DNA of 64,000 nt from Paraburkholderia panacisoli (GCF_008369935.1 NZ_VTUZ01000030.1:62001-126000); one strand, 5' to 3'. Positions 53,002-62,739 are shown, counted from the stretch's first letter. Numbers and translations: made by a program. The notes: generated by a model not told the origin, from the letters alone.

Positions 53002-53957
53002 TCAGCAGGTCGCGGCTTCGATTGGGAGAGCGGCAGACGCAGTCAGAATCGCTCGCTCTGCCGCCCGGTGTTGCGGCATCGCATGTTTCACATGATCGAT
53101 CCACGTTCTGACCTTGGCGACGAGATATCGACTCGGGGTATATAGTGCAAAAATACTTCTCGGGCGAAGCGTAAACTCAGGAAGCACGCGAACCAGCGTT
53201 CCGTCGCGTAAGGCTCTCACAGCCGAATAAGCAGGTACCTCGCCGATGCCCAATCCACTCTCAAGCGCAACCACCGCAGACTCTGCAACATTTACGCGAA
53301 AGCGTGTGGCGACCCTTATCGAGACCCCTTCCGCCCCTCTGTAAAGCATCCACCAATCTTGCGGAGACGGTGGAGTGTCAAGTTCAACGCAAGCCAACCT
53401 CTCAAGATCCTCTGGACGCTCCACTGCCGGATGGCGTAAAAGAAATTCTGGAGACGCACACAAAATGCTCGCTGTGTCGCCAATGTGCTGCGCGGCCAGC
53501 GCAGAGTCCTCTAGCCCCTCGGCTAAAACAATTGCCACGTCAAAGGCACCGTCGAGCAGATTTGGCATTCTTTGTGACAGAGTAAGCGCGACAGAAACAT
53601 CCGGGTATTCGCGCTCATAGCTTACGACGCAGGGAACAACACAATGTTGACCGATTCCATTGAACGCCTGAACCCGAAGCACACCTGACGGCCTTAAGTG
53701 TGCGTCTCGCGCCTCGTCCTCGGCCATATCAATTAACTTCAGGATATGCGTGCATCGCTCCAGATATCGTTTTCCAGTCTCCGTCAGCGCCATCCTTCTA
53801 GTGCTTCGATAAATAAGCCTTGTACGCAATTGTCGTTCGAGGTCCGCAATGGCACGAGAAATGACAGAGGCATCGAAGCCCAGAGACTCGCCCGCACAGT
53901 GAAACTGCCCGCCTCCACTACCCTCACAAAAATCCGCATTGCCTGCAACTTGTTCAT
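53002..53957 (-). pseudogene. LysR-family regulator with a 1-bp frameshift
   Basis: The gene opens MNKLQAMRIFVRVVEAGSFT (ATG at 53955-53957) in one frame and continues AGESLGFDASVISRAIADLER in another. One missing base in the GTGCGGGC stretch near 53897 explains the break, within the HTH. After it the LysR protein is complete: LRVQAFNGIGQHCVVPCVVSY, FDVAIVLAEGLEDSALAAQHIG, GLGIGEVPAYSAVRAL. It would belong to the DmlR-like group. It lies directly upstream of the haloalkane dehalogenase and may have controlled it. Confidence 0.87.
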
Positions 53958-54970
53958 TGCTATCCCATGTGCTTTGCCCAATGATTGCTGGGAAGCAGCC
54001 CAGTTTCGTGTTTGCACTCCCGTTCACGAAACATTCCGAGTCCTTTCGTCGTCTGAGGCTACATCTGCAACCACATCGGAGCCCCAACATCCAGTCTGCA
54101 TGCGCGCTCAATCATTTCCCGCTCACGAACGGAGCCGACAACGAAACGGCGTGCGGCAGCACCTGAATGGAAGTCACACCTCATTCTGTTCGTCAGAGTG
54201 GGTGACTGTCTGACGCAACAGCGGCAGCATATGCGCACATCTTAGGCAGTGTTGACCGACACGTTCATGATCCGACGCCATCTTTTGCGCATCAAACCAA
54301 CATAGCTCAGGCAATGTCATCCCTCACGATTTTCGAACCCATCTGGACGATTCCGACTCCCATTCAAATCGACGCCGGATTCACCAACCACTGATGGAGT
54401 TTCAAGTTGTTAGCCGATTGTTCGTTGCACGTGGAAACCAATTTTCCATTCTCGAACCTGCCATTTCGATAGGAATCCTGATTCTATATACGATATATAG
54501 TCGCAAAGAATTCGTAAATCAGACAAAAATCCAACACCAAAAAAATCATGGCGCATTCCTCGGCGAAGCGCTGTCAGAGCTGTGCCTGACCATTGTGCGG
54601 TGCCACTTCAAATAATATGTACAGCCGTATTATTCGTCAAGCAATTTCGGCGCGAACTCAACGAGCGGATGCGCATCGCACACGTTGCTTTGCTGACCGC
54701 TTGCATGCTGATACGCCTTGGCCATATACACGTCGGCGCGTTTCAACTGCAAGTAGGCGGCAAGTGAGATCTAGTGATAAAGGTATCTCCGCTTGATTTT
54801 GTGTAGCTATCCGTCTGCAGGACTCGCTGACGATGCGCGCATTAGCTTCGTCACTGTGCTGCAGCACCCTGAGCCGAGCAGAGTTGCGACTCGGCAAAAT
54901 CGGCACGCAGCGGAAACTATTCTCGTATCAAGCATATTGCCGGCGCTTCAACCTCGCGACGCGGTCGTCT
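53958..54970. other. Gene-free region
   Basis: One kilobase, comparatively AT-rich around 54400-54620, with no frame resembling a known family on either strand. It may be remnant DNA between two regulator genes transcribed in the same direction. Confidence 0.45.
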
Positions 54971-55987
54971 CTACATAGGCCCCACAGTGTTGCGATAAGC
55001 GGTGGGCGTGCTGCCCGTCCAGTGTCGGAACGCGCGGTGAAATGCGGTCGGATCATCGTAACCGACTTCATAGGCGATTACTGCGATAGCATCGTCCGAG
55101 CGGGTCAAACGCTGGATCGCGATGTCCCGTCGCACTTCATCTTTGATAACCTGGAATGTGGTGCCTTCAACTTCGAGCCGGCGGCAAAGCGTGCGCACCG
55201 AGTAGTGCAGTTGATGGGCGACCATCTCGATAGTCGGGGTAGACGGCAGGCCATCGGCGATGCACTGCCGTACGCGATGACAGACCATTTGCTCGGCGAA
55301 CGACTCAAAGATACAGTCGTCGGGCGCGCGGTGCAGAAACTCCTTTAGGTCCGATTTGCGTTGCCTTATTGGCATGTCGAGGTACATGACGTCGAAACAC
55401 AAGCGCGTCGCCTCGTGACCAAATCGCACCGGCCCTGAAAACAAGTACAGGTGGTCGCTGGTATGAGCGGGCCGTGCGAGTTCGAAATCGACCTCGATCA
55501 GCGGGATTCTATGCCGGATCAGCCACGATGCCACCCCATGCACAAGCTTGAGCATCAGCTCCCGGCCGAGCATGCTCACACCGGGTCCGTCCGGGTTGGT
55601 CACGAGTTCGACGTAACCCAATCCCCTTTCGCGCCGCGAGTCGAGTTTGAAATCGTCGAGAAGCAGATGAAAGAACTGGCAAAACCGGTGGAGCGCGACC
55701 TCGAGTTTCGGTGCGTCCAGCAAGCCAAGACACAGGAATTTCAGCGTACCACTGCGCATCGGACGACTAAAAATACCAGGCATCTCGTCATCGATCTCCG
55801 CCGCAAGCAGCCGGTAAAGCATTGAAAACTGCTCCTGCGTGACTCTTGCCCCGGGTTTACGCAGCAGTTCATATGGTATCCCGGAGCGCCCGGTAAGACG
55901 TGCGGCCGCGGCCCTGTCAACTTCAGATAGGAAGCCGTTGACGACCGAAATCGGCACAGTAGCAGAAAGATGATTCAAGGTAAGCAT
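54971..55987 (-). CDS. AraC-family regulator with AraC-binding-like N-terminal domain
   Basis: A 338-aa activator starting MLTLNHLSATVPISVVNGFL; the frame is open to 56203 but family homology starts at 55987. The N-terminal Arabinose_bd-like domain includes YELLRKPGARVTQEQFSMLYRLL and FHLLLDDFKLDSRRERG. The C-terminal double HTH reads IEMVAHQLHYSVRTLCRRLEVEG and AVIAYEVGYDDPTAFHRAFRHWTG. This architecture is seen in OruR/ArgR-like and other catabolic activators. Its target is not evident; the GntR cluster lies just upstream on the same strand. Confidence 0.88.
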   Translation of the reverse strand: MLTLNHLSATVPISVVNGFLSEVDRAAAARLTGRSGIPYELLRKPGARVTQEQFSMLYRLLAAEIDDEMPGIFSRPMRSGTLKFLCLGLLDAPKLEVALHRFCQFFHLLLDDFKLDSRRERGLGYVELVTNPDGPGVSMLGRELMLKLVHGVASWLIRHRIPLIEVDFELARPAHTSDHLYLFSGPVRFGHEATRLCFDVMYLDMPIRQRKSDLKEFLHRAPDDCIFESFAEQMVCHRVRQCIADGLPSTPTIEMVAHQLHYSVRTLCRRLEVEGTTFQVIKDEVRRDIAIQRLTRSDDAIAVIAYEVGYDDPTAFHRAFRHWTGSTPTAYRNTVGPM

Positions 55988-56293
55988 AGTCGGGGCTACA
56001 GGTTGCCTAATGTATTCATAACGGAACACTCGGCGTGAACGGCATGTGACAACGCGACGGTCGTACGAAGGTGGTTTAGCTCTTGCCTGTGTAAAAATCC
56101 TGCTGTAGCTGCCGACGACTAATGCTTGCCACCCCGTAAAGGGCCCACACTGAATGCAAATGTCCACACATCGTGCGAACCGGTCAGCATGAACTTCCAC
56201 CAACCCCGACGCACCAAGCCGGCCAGCCCGTTCGAAATCACGGTCGGAACAGCAAACGCTCCCGAATGACTGCCCCGTCAGGGGCTGTTCCGT
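55988..56293. other. Spacer between AraC and GntR genes
   Basis: About 300 bases without a supported gene. No clear terminator or operator is seen. Confidence 0.4.
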
Positions 56294-57070
56294 TCAACCC
56301 CGCACCCTACTCCGCTTCAACTGAAAGGACACTGCAATCCGGTCTGCTGGATAGCACGTATCAGTAATTTCAAGCAGGCGGCCATCGGCACTTCTGTAGT
56401 GGCGGACGAGGCGAAGTCCTGCCGAACCAGGGTCGACACCGAGCGTGCCTGCGAGTGACACGTCGAGCAACGTCGCGGTAGCAACTTGTCGAATTTGATC
56501 AATCGGGCGCCCATACTGCCGTTCGATTATGGAGCTGATTAGCACTTCCGGATGGTTGTGAATCTCATCAACAATCCCGCCAAACGAAGGATCAATGTAA
56601 ATATCCGCCCATGCAACTGGACTACGGTTTTTCCACACGTCGACGCGAGGACCCGATAGCCGTATCCATTGACTTCCAACGGGTGCCTCAAGACGACGCG
56701 CAGTGGCGCGATCAAGGGTAACGAGATCGGTCGTCTCGATCGCGCGCACTTCCGTAACTGCAACTCTAACCAGGTCGTCAACGCTGTCAATCGACTGCGT
56801 GTACGCGGCGGTTGGATTCGCGTTCTCGACAATCGTACCGACCGACTTTTTGCGTGAAATATAGCCGAGCTCCTGCACAAGCTTAAGTGCTGCGCGCACG
56901 GTGTGGCGACTAACACTATAGCGCTGCGCCAACTCGTGTTCCGTCGGGAGCAAGCTACCAACAGCGTGATGCCCGGCTACAATAGCTTTCACCAATATGC
57001 TGGCGAGTTCGCCATAGCGAGTGTTGGTGGAGCCTAAGTCAGGGCTACGGTCTCTGGAATGGACGTTCAT
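56294..57070 (-). CDS. GntR-family regulator, HutC/UTRA type
   Basis: A 258-aa regulator, start MNVHSRDRSPDLG at 57070. The GntR winged HTH reads LLPTEHELAQRYSVSRHTVRAALKLVQELGYI, followed by a UTRA effector-binding domain (IRLSGPRVDVWKNRSPVAWADIYID, YGRPIDQIRQVATATLLD, EITDTCYPADRIAVSFQL). HutC-type repressors release DNA on binding a substrate or intermediate of the pathway they control. It follows the lyase gene after 111 bases on the same strand, so it may be in that operon. It is the best candidate to bind the TATGTNCGNACATA palindromes in the divergent promoter. Confidence 0.88.
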   Translation of the reverse strand: MNVHSRDRSPDLGSTNTRYGELASILVKAIVAGHHAVGSLLPTEHELAQRYSVSRHTVRAALKLVQELGYISRKKSVGTIVENANPTAAYTQSIDSVDDLVRVAVTEVRAIETTDLVTLDRATARRLEAPVGSQWIRLSGPRVDVWKNRSPVAWADIYIDPSFGGIVDEIHNHPEVLISSIIERQYGRPIDQIRQVATATLLDVSLAGTLGVDPGSAGLRLVRHYRSADGRLLEITDTCYPADRIAVSFQLKRSRVRG

Positions 57071-57181
57071 GTGGTCACGCGGCAGTTTGTCATGTTGGCA
57101 ACAGATTCTACCTTTACTAACGGCCGCGCACATCGCTCCCTAACGGCTATCCGACTAACACGCAATCCGCACCCCGGCGAC

Positions 57182-58177
57182 TCAACTTGCGAAGAACCGC
57201 TGCTTCGCTTCAGCTGGTATCTCCATTCCGGTCACCTTCGCCTTTTCCAACACCGCCCAGAAGTAACGATACGTCGCGCGGTCGTGCAACTCTCCCTTGT
57301 ACTGGACAGGACCCCAGCTGGCATCCTGTGCGGCAATCAAAACCCCAGCCGCGTCAGCGACTTCAGCAAAATCCGGTCGCAGCGCATTCACAATTGGCAA
57401 TATCTGCGCCGGATAGATGCTCCACATGCGCAAAAATCCGAACTCGTTGCGCGCACGATGAGCGTCGCCCGCAATGATTTTGTCATCCTTGAGGTTCAGG
57501 CAGACGTTATGCGCAGGCACTACGCCATTTGCAAGTGCTGCCGCAACAACCTCAGCCTTGGCTCGCGCCAGCAAAGCGTGCTCAAACTGCCCCGGGCTAC
57601 GCATAGCGGACGCCGGGATTGCGCCGTGATGGCCGCTGACAAAATCCATCAAACCAAAATCGAGCACTTCGATAGCCGGCAGCGCGGCGATGGAAAATAC
57701 TTCGTGCAACGCGCCGTGAGTTTCGATAAGCACATGGATAGGGATTATCCGGTCGACAGCGGCAGCTCGAGCAGCATCCTGGATGTATTGAATAACTTCT
57801 GAAACCTGCGCTGCGTTTGTAGCCTTCGGTACCGTGATATAGGCCACGCGATTTCCAGCCTGCCCTACGATCACGTCCACATCCTGTCGCCACGCTGGAT
57901 GCGCTGGATCATGAATCCGCGCCCCTGCTCTGCCGAACCTGTTTTGGTCGGAATTGATCATGCGCGCAACCATGGCCGCGTGTTCGCGCTCCTCCCCTGC
58001 CGCTGCCCCATCTTCGCAATCGCAGGTGATGTCAAAGACCGGGCCATGTTCAGATTGCAGCTGCATGGCCTTGTTGATCAACTTCTCACTGCCGGCGAAA
58101 TGCTCGCATACGGCCAATGTCGGGAAAGCGCGCTCGCCTGCGAATAGTGCATCTTTCGGATGCGTTAAAGCAGTCAT
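57182..58177 (-). CDS. CitE/HpcH-like CoA-ester lyase (malyl/citramalyl-CoA lyase type)
   Basis: A 331-aa TIM-barrel lyase. Visible blocks are FDITCDCEDGAAAGEE (metal/CoA region), VAYITVPKATNAAQVSEV, IPIHVLIETHGALHEVF with the conserved Glu, VLDFGLMDFVSGHHGAIPASA and RMWSIYPAQILPIV. It resembles L-malyl-CoA/beta-methylmalyl-CoA lyases (Mcl1) more than the short CitE subunit. Such enzymes split malyl-, methylmalyl- or citramalyl-CoA into acetyl- or propionyl-CoA plus glyoxylate or pyruvate. The start follows GGAG and lies 15 bases after the MaoC-type gene, as in the mcl1-mch pairs of other bacteria. Confidence 0.85.
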   Translation of the reverse strand: MTALTHPKDALFAGERAFPTLAVCEHFAGSEKLINKAMQLQSEHGPVFDITCDCEDGAAAGEEREHAAMVARMINSDQNRFGRAGARIHDPAHPAWRQDVDVIVGQAGNRVAYITVPKATNAAQVSEVIQYIQDAARAAAVDRIIPIHVLIETHGALHEVFSIAALPAIEVLDFGLMDFVSGHHGAIPASAMRSPGQFEHALLARAKAEVVAAALANGVVPAHNVCLNLKDDKIIAGDAHRARNEFGFLRMWSIYPAQILPIVNALRPDFAEVADAAGVLIAAQDASWGPVQYKGELHDRATYRYFWAVLEKAKVTGMEIPAEAKQRFFAS

Positions 58178-58192
58178 TGATGTCTCCAGTTG

Positions 58193-59251
58193 CTACATTC
58201 TTTTCGGGATCGCGATGGTGTAATCCAGATCGAGAACTACATTGCTTGGATAAGACACTTTGCCAAGCTTCGACCCTGGAAATTCGATTGATTCGGGCCG
58301 TGCATTTTTTACGCCGATCATGCGCAACCGAAGCCCACCAACATAATTTGAATCGAAGTCGAACTTGTCAATCACCTCAGTCGCACAAGCTATCGTGTCG
58401 GAAGCATAGGTAGGGTTAACGTGGCTTCCAGCGTTGATGGCCAAAATCGATAGACCGTTCTCAATCCCGTCATATGCCAACGCCTTGCAAATCGAAATTA
58501 CGTGCCCCCCATAGACCAGTCTTTGCCCTCCGGCGGCTGCAGCCGAGAATTCGTCAAAATGTGCTTTTGCGGTGTTTTGGTAAAGGCGTGTGGCGATACT
58601 GTGATCACTATTGTTGATCGCCATTGCACCCGGATGAACTATGCGCTCACCCACGGCGTAGTCATCCCAAAGATCGCCCACACCTGTCGCCGAGCTGATG
58701 TTTTGCACAGCAGCGGTGTAGGCGCCCCACTGCAGATGATCAGCCGGGACCCATGGATCAAGAGACGGCACATCTTTCTCCAGACAATCGGCGCCGCTAT
58801 CTCGCTTTCGAATCATCACCCATCGGATCCATGTCAGTACCTCGACTCCGTATTGGTTAGTTGCAATGGAACGCACATAAACTACCCCACTTTGCCTGCT
58901 CGAATTTTCCTTCAGGCCGATGATCTCGGATTTCACTGCGAGCGTGTCGTCAGGATAAACGGGAGCCACAAAGCGCACGTCCGAGTAACCGAGGTTAGCA
59001 ATGGCGTTGAGTGAAATGTCAGGAACTGTCTTGCCAAAGGCCACATTAAAGACCAGCAAATCCTCCAACGGTCGCCGCTCAAAACCAAGCTGCCGGGCGT
59101 TGGTATCTGCAGTGTAAAGCGCTGCGCGACTACCCGTGAGACCAACATAAAGACTCTGGTCTCCCTCCGTCAGCGTACGTGGCGTTGCATGCGTGATTTT
59201 TGTGCCAACCTGAAAGTCCTCGAAGTAGTTCCCATTTCGTTCCTTCCCCAC
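58193..59251 (-). CDS. MaoC-type hydratase (mesaconyl-CoA hydratase-like)
   Basis: A 352-aa double hot-dog protein. It begins GNYFEDFQVGTKITHATPRTLTEGDQSLYVGLTG and has a second MaoC-like half from about residue 190 (YAVGERIVHPGAMAINNSDHS). The length and layout match mesaconyl-CoA hydratase (beta-methylmalyl-CoA dehydratase), which interconverts mesaconyl-CoA and beta-methylmalyl-CoA; itaconyl-CoA hydratases are also MaoC proteins. It is the first gene of the minus-strand operon, 15 bases ahead of the lyase. Its promoter lies in the 196-base divergent space with two operator-like palindromes. Confidence 0.86.
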   Translation of the reverse strand: MGKERNGNYFEDFQVGTKITHATPRTLTEGDQSLYVGLTGSRAALYTADTNARQLGFERRPLEDLLVFNVAFGKTVPDISLNAIANLGYSDVRFVAPVYPDDTLAVKSEIIGLKENSSRQSGVVYVRSIATNQYGVEVLTWIRWVMIRKRDSGADCLEKDVPSLDPWVPADHLQWGAYTAAVQNISSATGVGDLWDDYAVGERIVHPGAMAINNSDHSIATRLYQNTAKAHFDEFSAAAAGGQRLVYGGHVISICKALAYDGIENGLSILAINAGSHVNPTYASDTIACATEVIDKFDFDSNYVGGLRLRMIGVKNARPESIEFPGSKLGKVSYPSNVVLDLDYTIAIPKRM

Positions 59252-59296
59252 ACTCCCTCCCGCTGCGGCATTTCACGCCAAAAATGTCTGACAACA

Positions 59297-59308
59297 ATGT
59301 ACGTACAT
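59297..59308. promoter_or_regulatory. Operator-like palindrome in the divergent promoter, MaoC side
   Basis: ATGTACGTACAT is a perfect 12-bp palindrome 46 bases upstream of the MaoC start codon. It shares the core TGTNCGNACA with the 59381 site. Confidence 0.6.
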
Positions 59309-59380
59309 AGTGGCATCCGATCTGAACCAAGTCAAGCAAACAGCACAAACTTTTTTGCACATCATACACATTTCGCTGCT

Positions 59381-59398
59381 AGTATGTCCGTACATACT
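59381..59398. promoter_or_regulatory. Operator-like palindrome in the divergent promoter, dehydrogenase side
   Basis: AGTATGTCCGTACATACT has perfect 7-bp arms around CCGT. It lies 49 bases before the acyl-CoA dehydrogenase start, overlapping a possible -10 box (TAGTAT at 59380) with TTGCAC at 59355 as -35, though the 19-base spacer is long. Binding here would block that promoter. Confidence 0.7.
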
Positions 59399-59447
59399 AT
59401 GCCTATCACACACGGATGCCGAGCCCAACGGTAGATAGAAGAGACCT

Positions 59448-60614
59448 ATGCACAGACTTACCGACGAGCGACGCATGATTCAAGAGGCCGCACGGCAGTT
59501 CACCATGGAGCGAGTTCTGCCCATCGCGAACAAACTCGATCCGGAGAAAGGCAAGATCCCGCGCGAGCTGATCGACGAGATGGCCGAGTTAGGGTACTTC
59601 GGCATCCTCATCCCAGAGGAATATGGAGGACTTGGCCTCGGCGCGTACGAGTACTGTCTTGTCGCGGAACAGTTATCTCGCGGTTGGATGAGTGCGGCAA
59701 GCTTGATTGCGCGAGGCAACGGCCTGATCGGTGCGCTGAAGGCCTTGTCTCCTGAAAGGAAGGCTGAGTATCTGCCACGGATGGCGCGCGGCGAATTCCT
59801 CGGAGCATTTTCTCTGTCGGAGCCAAATGCAGGATCCGACATTGCCAATATCTCCTGCCATGCTGTACGCATCGGTAGCGAATGGGAGATCACGGGGAAC
59901 AAGTACTGGTGCACCTTCGCCGATGATGCAGACTTCATTCTGGTGGTTGCCCGAACGGACGCTGCGATCGATCCGAAAGGCCGCCACCGGGGACTCAGCG
60001 CCTTTATTGTGGAAAAGCCGCGTGGACGGTTGCCAGAAAACGTGAAAGGTAGCGTTATTCCTAAAATTGGCTATCACGGATGGACGACTTGGGAGTTGGC
60101 CTTCGACGGATGTCGAGTCCCTGCGTCTGCCATAGTCGGAGACGAAGGCGCAGCGTTTTATCTGGCGACTGCAGGGCTAGAGACGGCGCGCGCGCATACC
60201 GCAGCCCGCTCCATAGGTCTGGCCCAAGGCAGCCTGGAAGACTCACTGCAGTATGCCCGGGAACGAAGCCAGTTCGGCTCGCCGATCGGTGACTTCCAAG
60301 CGATCCGCTTCAAGCTTGCTGATATGGCCACCCAGATCGAAGCGGCGCGCGCATTGCTCTATTCGGTGTGCGAGACGATTGACGAAGGTCAGCGATGCGA
60401 TATGCAAGCCTCAATGGTGAAACTATTTGCAAGCGAGATGTCCGAACGGGTAACCAGTGAAGGTCTGCAGATTCACGGTGGAGCTGGCTACACCACTTAT
60501 TTTGCAGCCGAGCGCTACTGGCGTGATGCCCGCCTAACGAAGATATTCGAAGGCACGTCGGAAATCCAGATGCGAATTATCTCAGACGCGTTGCTCGGCA
60601 AGGTCGTCTCATAA
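59448..60614 (+). CDS. Acyl-CoA dehydrogenase (short-chain/dicarboxylyl-CoA type)
   Basis: A 388-aa FAD enzyme of normal length. Blocks: LSEPNAGSDIANISCHAVR (FAD/substrate), IPKIGYHGWTTWELAFDGCRVPA, QYARERSQFGSPIGDFQAIRFKLADM, and the C-terminal IFEGTSEIQMRIISDALLG with the catalytic Glu position. It is the first plus-strand gene of a divergent cluster with MaoC hydratase, CitE-like lyase and CaiB transferase. In that setting a saturated branched or dicarboxylic acyl-CoA such as methylsuccinyl-CoA is a reasonable substrate, by inference only. AAGAG before the ATG supports the start. Confidence 0.9.
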   Translation: MHRLTDERRMIQEAARQFTMERVLPIANKLDPEKGKIPRELIDEMAELGYFGILIPEEYGGLGLGAYEYCLVAEQLSRGWMSAASLIARGNGLIGALKALSPERKAEYLPRMARGEFLGAFSLSEPNAGSDIANISCHAVRIGSEWEITGNKYWCTFADDADFILVVARTDAAIDPKGRHRGLSAFIVEKPRGRLPENVKGSVIPKIGYHGWTTWELAFDGCRVPASAIVGDEGAAFYLATAGLETARAHTAARSIGLAQGSLEDSLQYARERSQFGSPIGDFQAIRFKLADMATQIEAARALLYSVCETIDEGQRCDMQASMVKLFASEMSERVTSEGLQIHGGAGYTTYFAAERYWRDARLTKIFEGTSEIQMRIISDALLGKVVS

Positions 60615-60677
60615 CGTACCTAGACTCGCAGCCACATCAAAACATCGAACACCCAACAAATGGAAATGGAGCGAAAA

Positions 60678-61904
60678 ATGGAGCTCACCAAGCAGCCAGG
60701 AGCCCTTTCCGGCCTTCGCGTCGTGGATTTGACGCAGATGCTTGCCGGCCCTTTTTGTACACAAATTTTGGCCGATCACGGTGCCGATGTCGTCAAAATT
60801 GAAACACTCAAGGGCGATGGCACGCGTCCGATAGGACCGTTTCGCGACGACGATACTCTTCGTGATTTTGGCGGATATTTTCAGAGCGTCAATCGGAACA
60901 AGCGTTCGATAGCAGTGGACTTGAAAACGGCCCATGGTTGCGCCGTTGTGCGTAAGCTGATTGACGGAGCAGACATCGTCGTTGAGAATTTTCGGTCTGG
61001 CGTTATGGAGAGACTTGGACTGTCTTTCGAGCGGTTGAAGGAAACCAACCCTCGCCTCGTCTACGGCGCCGTCCGCGGATTTGGCGACCCCCGGAGCGGC
61101 GAGAGTCCTTACGCAGACTGGCCTGCCTATGACGTCGTCGCACAGGCAATGGGCGGCATGATGGGCATTACAGGGCCGGACCGTAACACGCCGGTAAAGA
61201 TTGGGCCCGGCATTGGCGACACAATTCCCGCGTTGATGCTCTGCATTGGCATTCTGGCGGCGGTCCACCGGGCTCGCGAATCCGGCGAGGGGCAGTTCGT
61301 CGACGTCGCAATGACAGACTGCATCCTAGCTGTGTGCGAACGCATCGTCTATCAGACGTCCTACACCGGCGTCGTGCCGGCGCCGGAAGGCAACCGTCAT
61401 CCGCTGTACTGCCCTTTTGGCCTTTTCCGCGCCAGCGACGGTTACGTCTCCATTGCCTGTGTACACGACGAATTCTGGCGAAAACTCGCCACCGTTATCG
61501 GGCGCCCGGAGCTCATCGAGGACGAAGCGTTTGCCACCAATGAGGCTCGAGTGCAGAACGCACAACTGGTAGTCACGACTATAGAAGCATTCACGTCGAC
61601 GCGCACGAAGGAGGAGCTGGCACAGTGTATCGGTGGCCGGGTGCCATTTGGTCCCGTCTATACCGCTGCGGAGATTTTCAACGACCCACATTACGAAGTC
61701 CGCGACATGTTGGTCACTGTCGAACAACCGGGCTCCGCGTCACCAGTGCAGATTGCAGGCGTACCAATCAAAATGAGTGCGACGCCTGGCCGCGTGCGGC
61801 ACCGAGCGCCAATGCTCGGCGAGCACACGGACGAAATTCTGCTCGGGGCAGGTTACGCAGCGCGAGATATTGAAACGATGCGCGAGACGGGAGCAGTCCG
61901 CTAA
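60678..61904 (+). CDS. Family III CoA-transferase (CaiB/BaiF)
   Basis: A 408-aa CoA-transferase. It opens GALSGLRVVDLTQMLAGPFC, then ILADHGADVVKIETLKGDGTR, with the nucleophilic Asp region in GNVAR-like position covered by SPYADWPAYDVVAQAMGGMMGITG. It ends RAPMLGEHTDEILLGAGY. GGAG at 60666-60669 favours ATG 60678 over 60660. It follows the acyl-CoA dehydrogenase after about 60 bases. It would load CoA onto the pathway acid (for instance itaconate, mesaconate or methylsuccinate), or move CoA between carboxyl groups as Mct does. Unlike the CoA-transferase at 8-9 kb it is intact. Confidence 0.9.
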   Translation: MELTKQPGALSGLRVVDLTQMLAGPFCTQILADHGADVVKIETLKGDGTRPIGPFRDDDTLRDFGGYFQSVNRNKRSIAVDLKTAHGCAVVRKLIDGADIVVENFRSGVMERLGLSFERLKETNPRLVYGAVRGFGDPRSGESPYADWPAYDVVAQAMGGMMGITGPDRNTPVKIGPGIGDTIPALMLCIGILAAVHRARESGEGQFVDVAMTDCILAVCERIVYQTSYTGVVPAPEGNRHPLYCPFGLFRASDGYVSIACVHDEFWRKLATVIGRPELIEDEAFATNEARVQNAQLVVTTIEAFTSTRTKEELAQCIGGRVPFGPVYTAAEIFNDPHYEVRDMLVTVEQPGSASPVQIAGVPIKMSATPGRVRHRAPMLGEHTDEILLGAGYAARDIETMRETGAVR

Positions 61905-62612
61905 GACGAAAGGGAAAGTGGGCTATGAGAGCCTGACGCCAAGTATGGGCTCTGCTCGATTCTCGCGAATATATTGACGGACGGGGCACAGGTCACCGGA
62001 CAGCATCCTCCGGAACAAGAAAAAAGTCCCACCCATTGCTCGGCGTTGGCACCAGTGAGCCTCGATCGTAGATCGTATCGTCAATCCTCATCCGGCCGCA
62101 CGTCCGATGCGAATCAGTATCCGCCTCTGGAGATGGCCCACTCGTCGACGCTGCGCGCCGCGTGATAGGAGCGGCTCGCTATATCTGAACCAGCGCTACG
62201 CTCCGATATCCAAAATGCACCGGGAACACCCTGCATGAAACACAGCAGTAACTCCCTTATCCCGAAGTGGCAAATCTGCAAATGCGTCGATCAGTTCATT
62301 GCTACGTTCGATCAAACTGCCGATACTCGTCCAACCACGCGAGATCTGCGCCGCCACGTCGCAGCGCTAGCAATGCATTGCGGTAAAATTCTTCATACAC
62401 CTTAAACAAAGGATACCGAAATATCCAGTAACTTCCGCGATCTCCTCGATTTCGCGAGAAATCTGAACTTTTTTCCAGATTTGACTTTTTGTCTATCAAC
62501 ACGACGCGCGTCACTGCAGATTCACAAGTGACCTCCTGAGTTGCCCAGCGCCCTCTCCCAGCTCTTGCCTTCACGCTCAAGGTTGGTCTCTGCTATTCCA
62601 TCGACCACCGTC
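61905..62612. other. Gene-poor stretch after the CoA-transferase
   Basis: No supported gene in 700 bases. A minus-strand frame at 62302-62580 (92 aa, TTG start, containing YRNALLALRRGGADLAWLDEY) begins just inside the operator at 62613 but resembles no family I know. Confidence 0.4.
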
Positions 62613-62630
62613 AATATGTACGGACATACT
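62613..62630. promoter_or_regulatory. Operator-like palindrome, site 1 of the 62-kb pair
   Basis: AATATGTACGGACATACT is the same motif as at 59381 in the opposite orientation, with one arm mismatch. Confidence 0.6.
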
Positions 62631-62721
62631 AAATCAAATACACGATGGAAGTGGGTCTTCAGAGGGTTAACGACGAGGCAAAATCTCGAAAAAAAAGTTT
62701 ACGGCGAATAAATTCGATTCT

Positions 62722-62739
62722 ACTATGTCCGTACATACT
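62722..62739. promoter_or_regulatory. Operator-like palindrome, site 2 of the 62-kb pair
   Basis: ACTATGTCCGTACATACT differs from the 59381 site at one position. It lies 109 bases from site 1; no intact gene is seen on either side. Confidence 0.6.

Noticed and set aside
53958..54111. N-terminal extension of the 53-kb LysR frame
   Set aside because: The real LysR N-terminus is in the adjacent frame (MNKLQAMRIFVRVVEAG); the extension is an out-of-frame artefact of the 1-bp loss.
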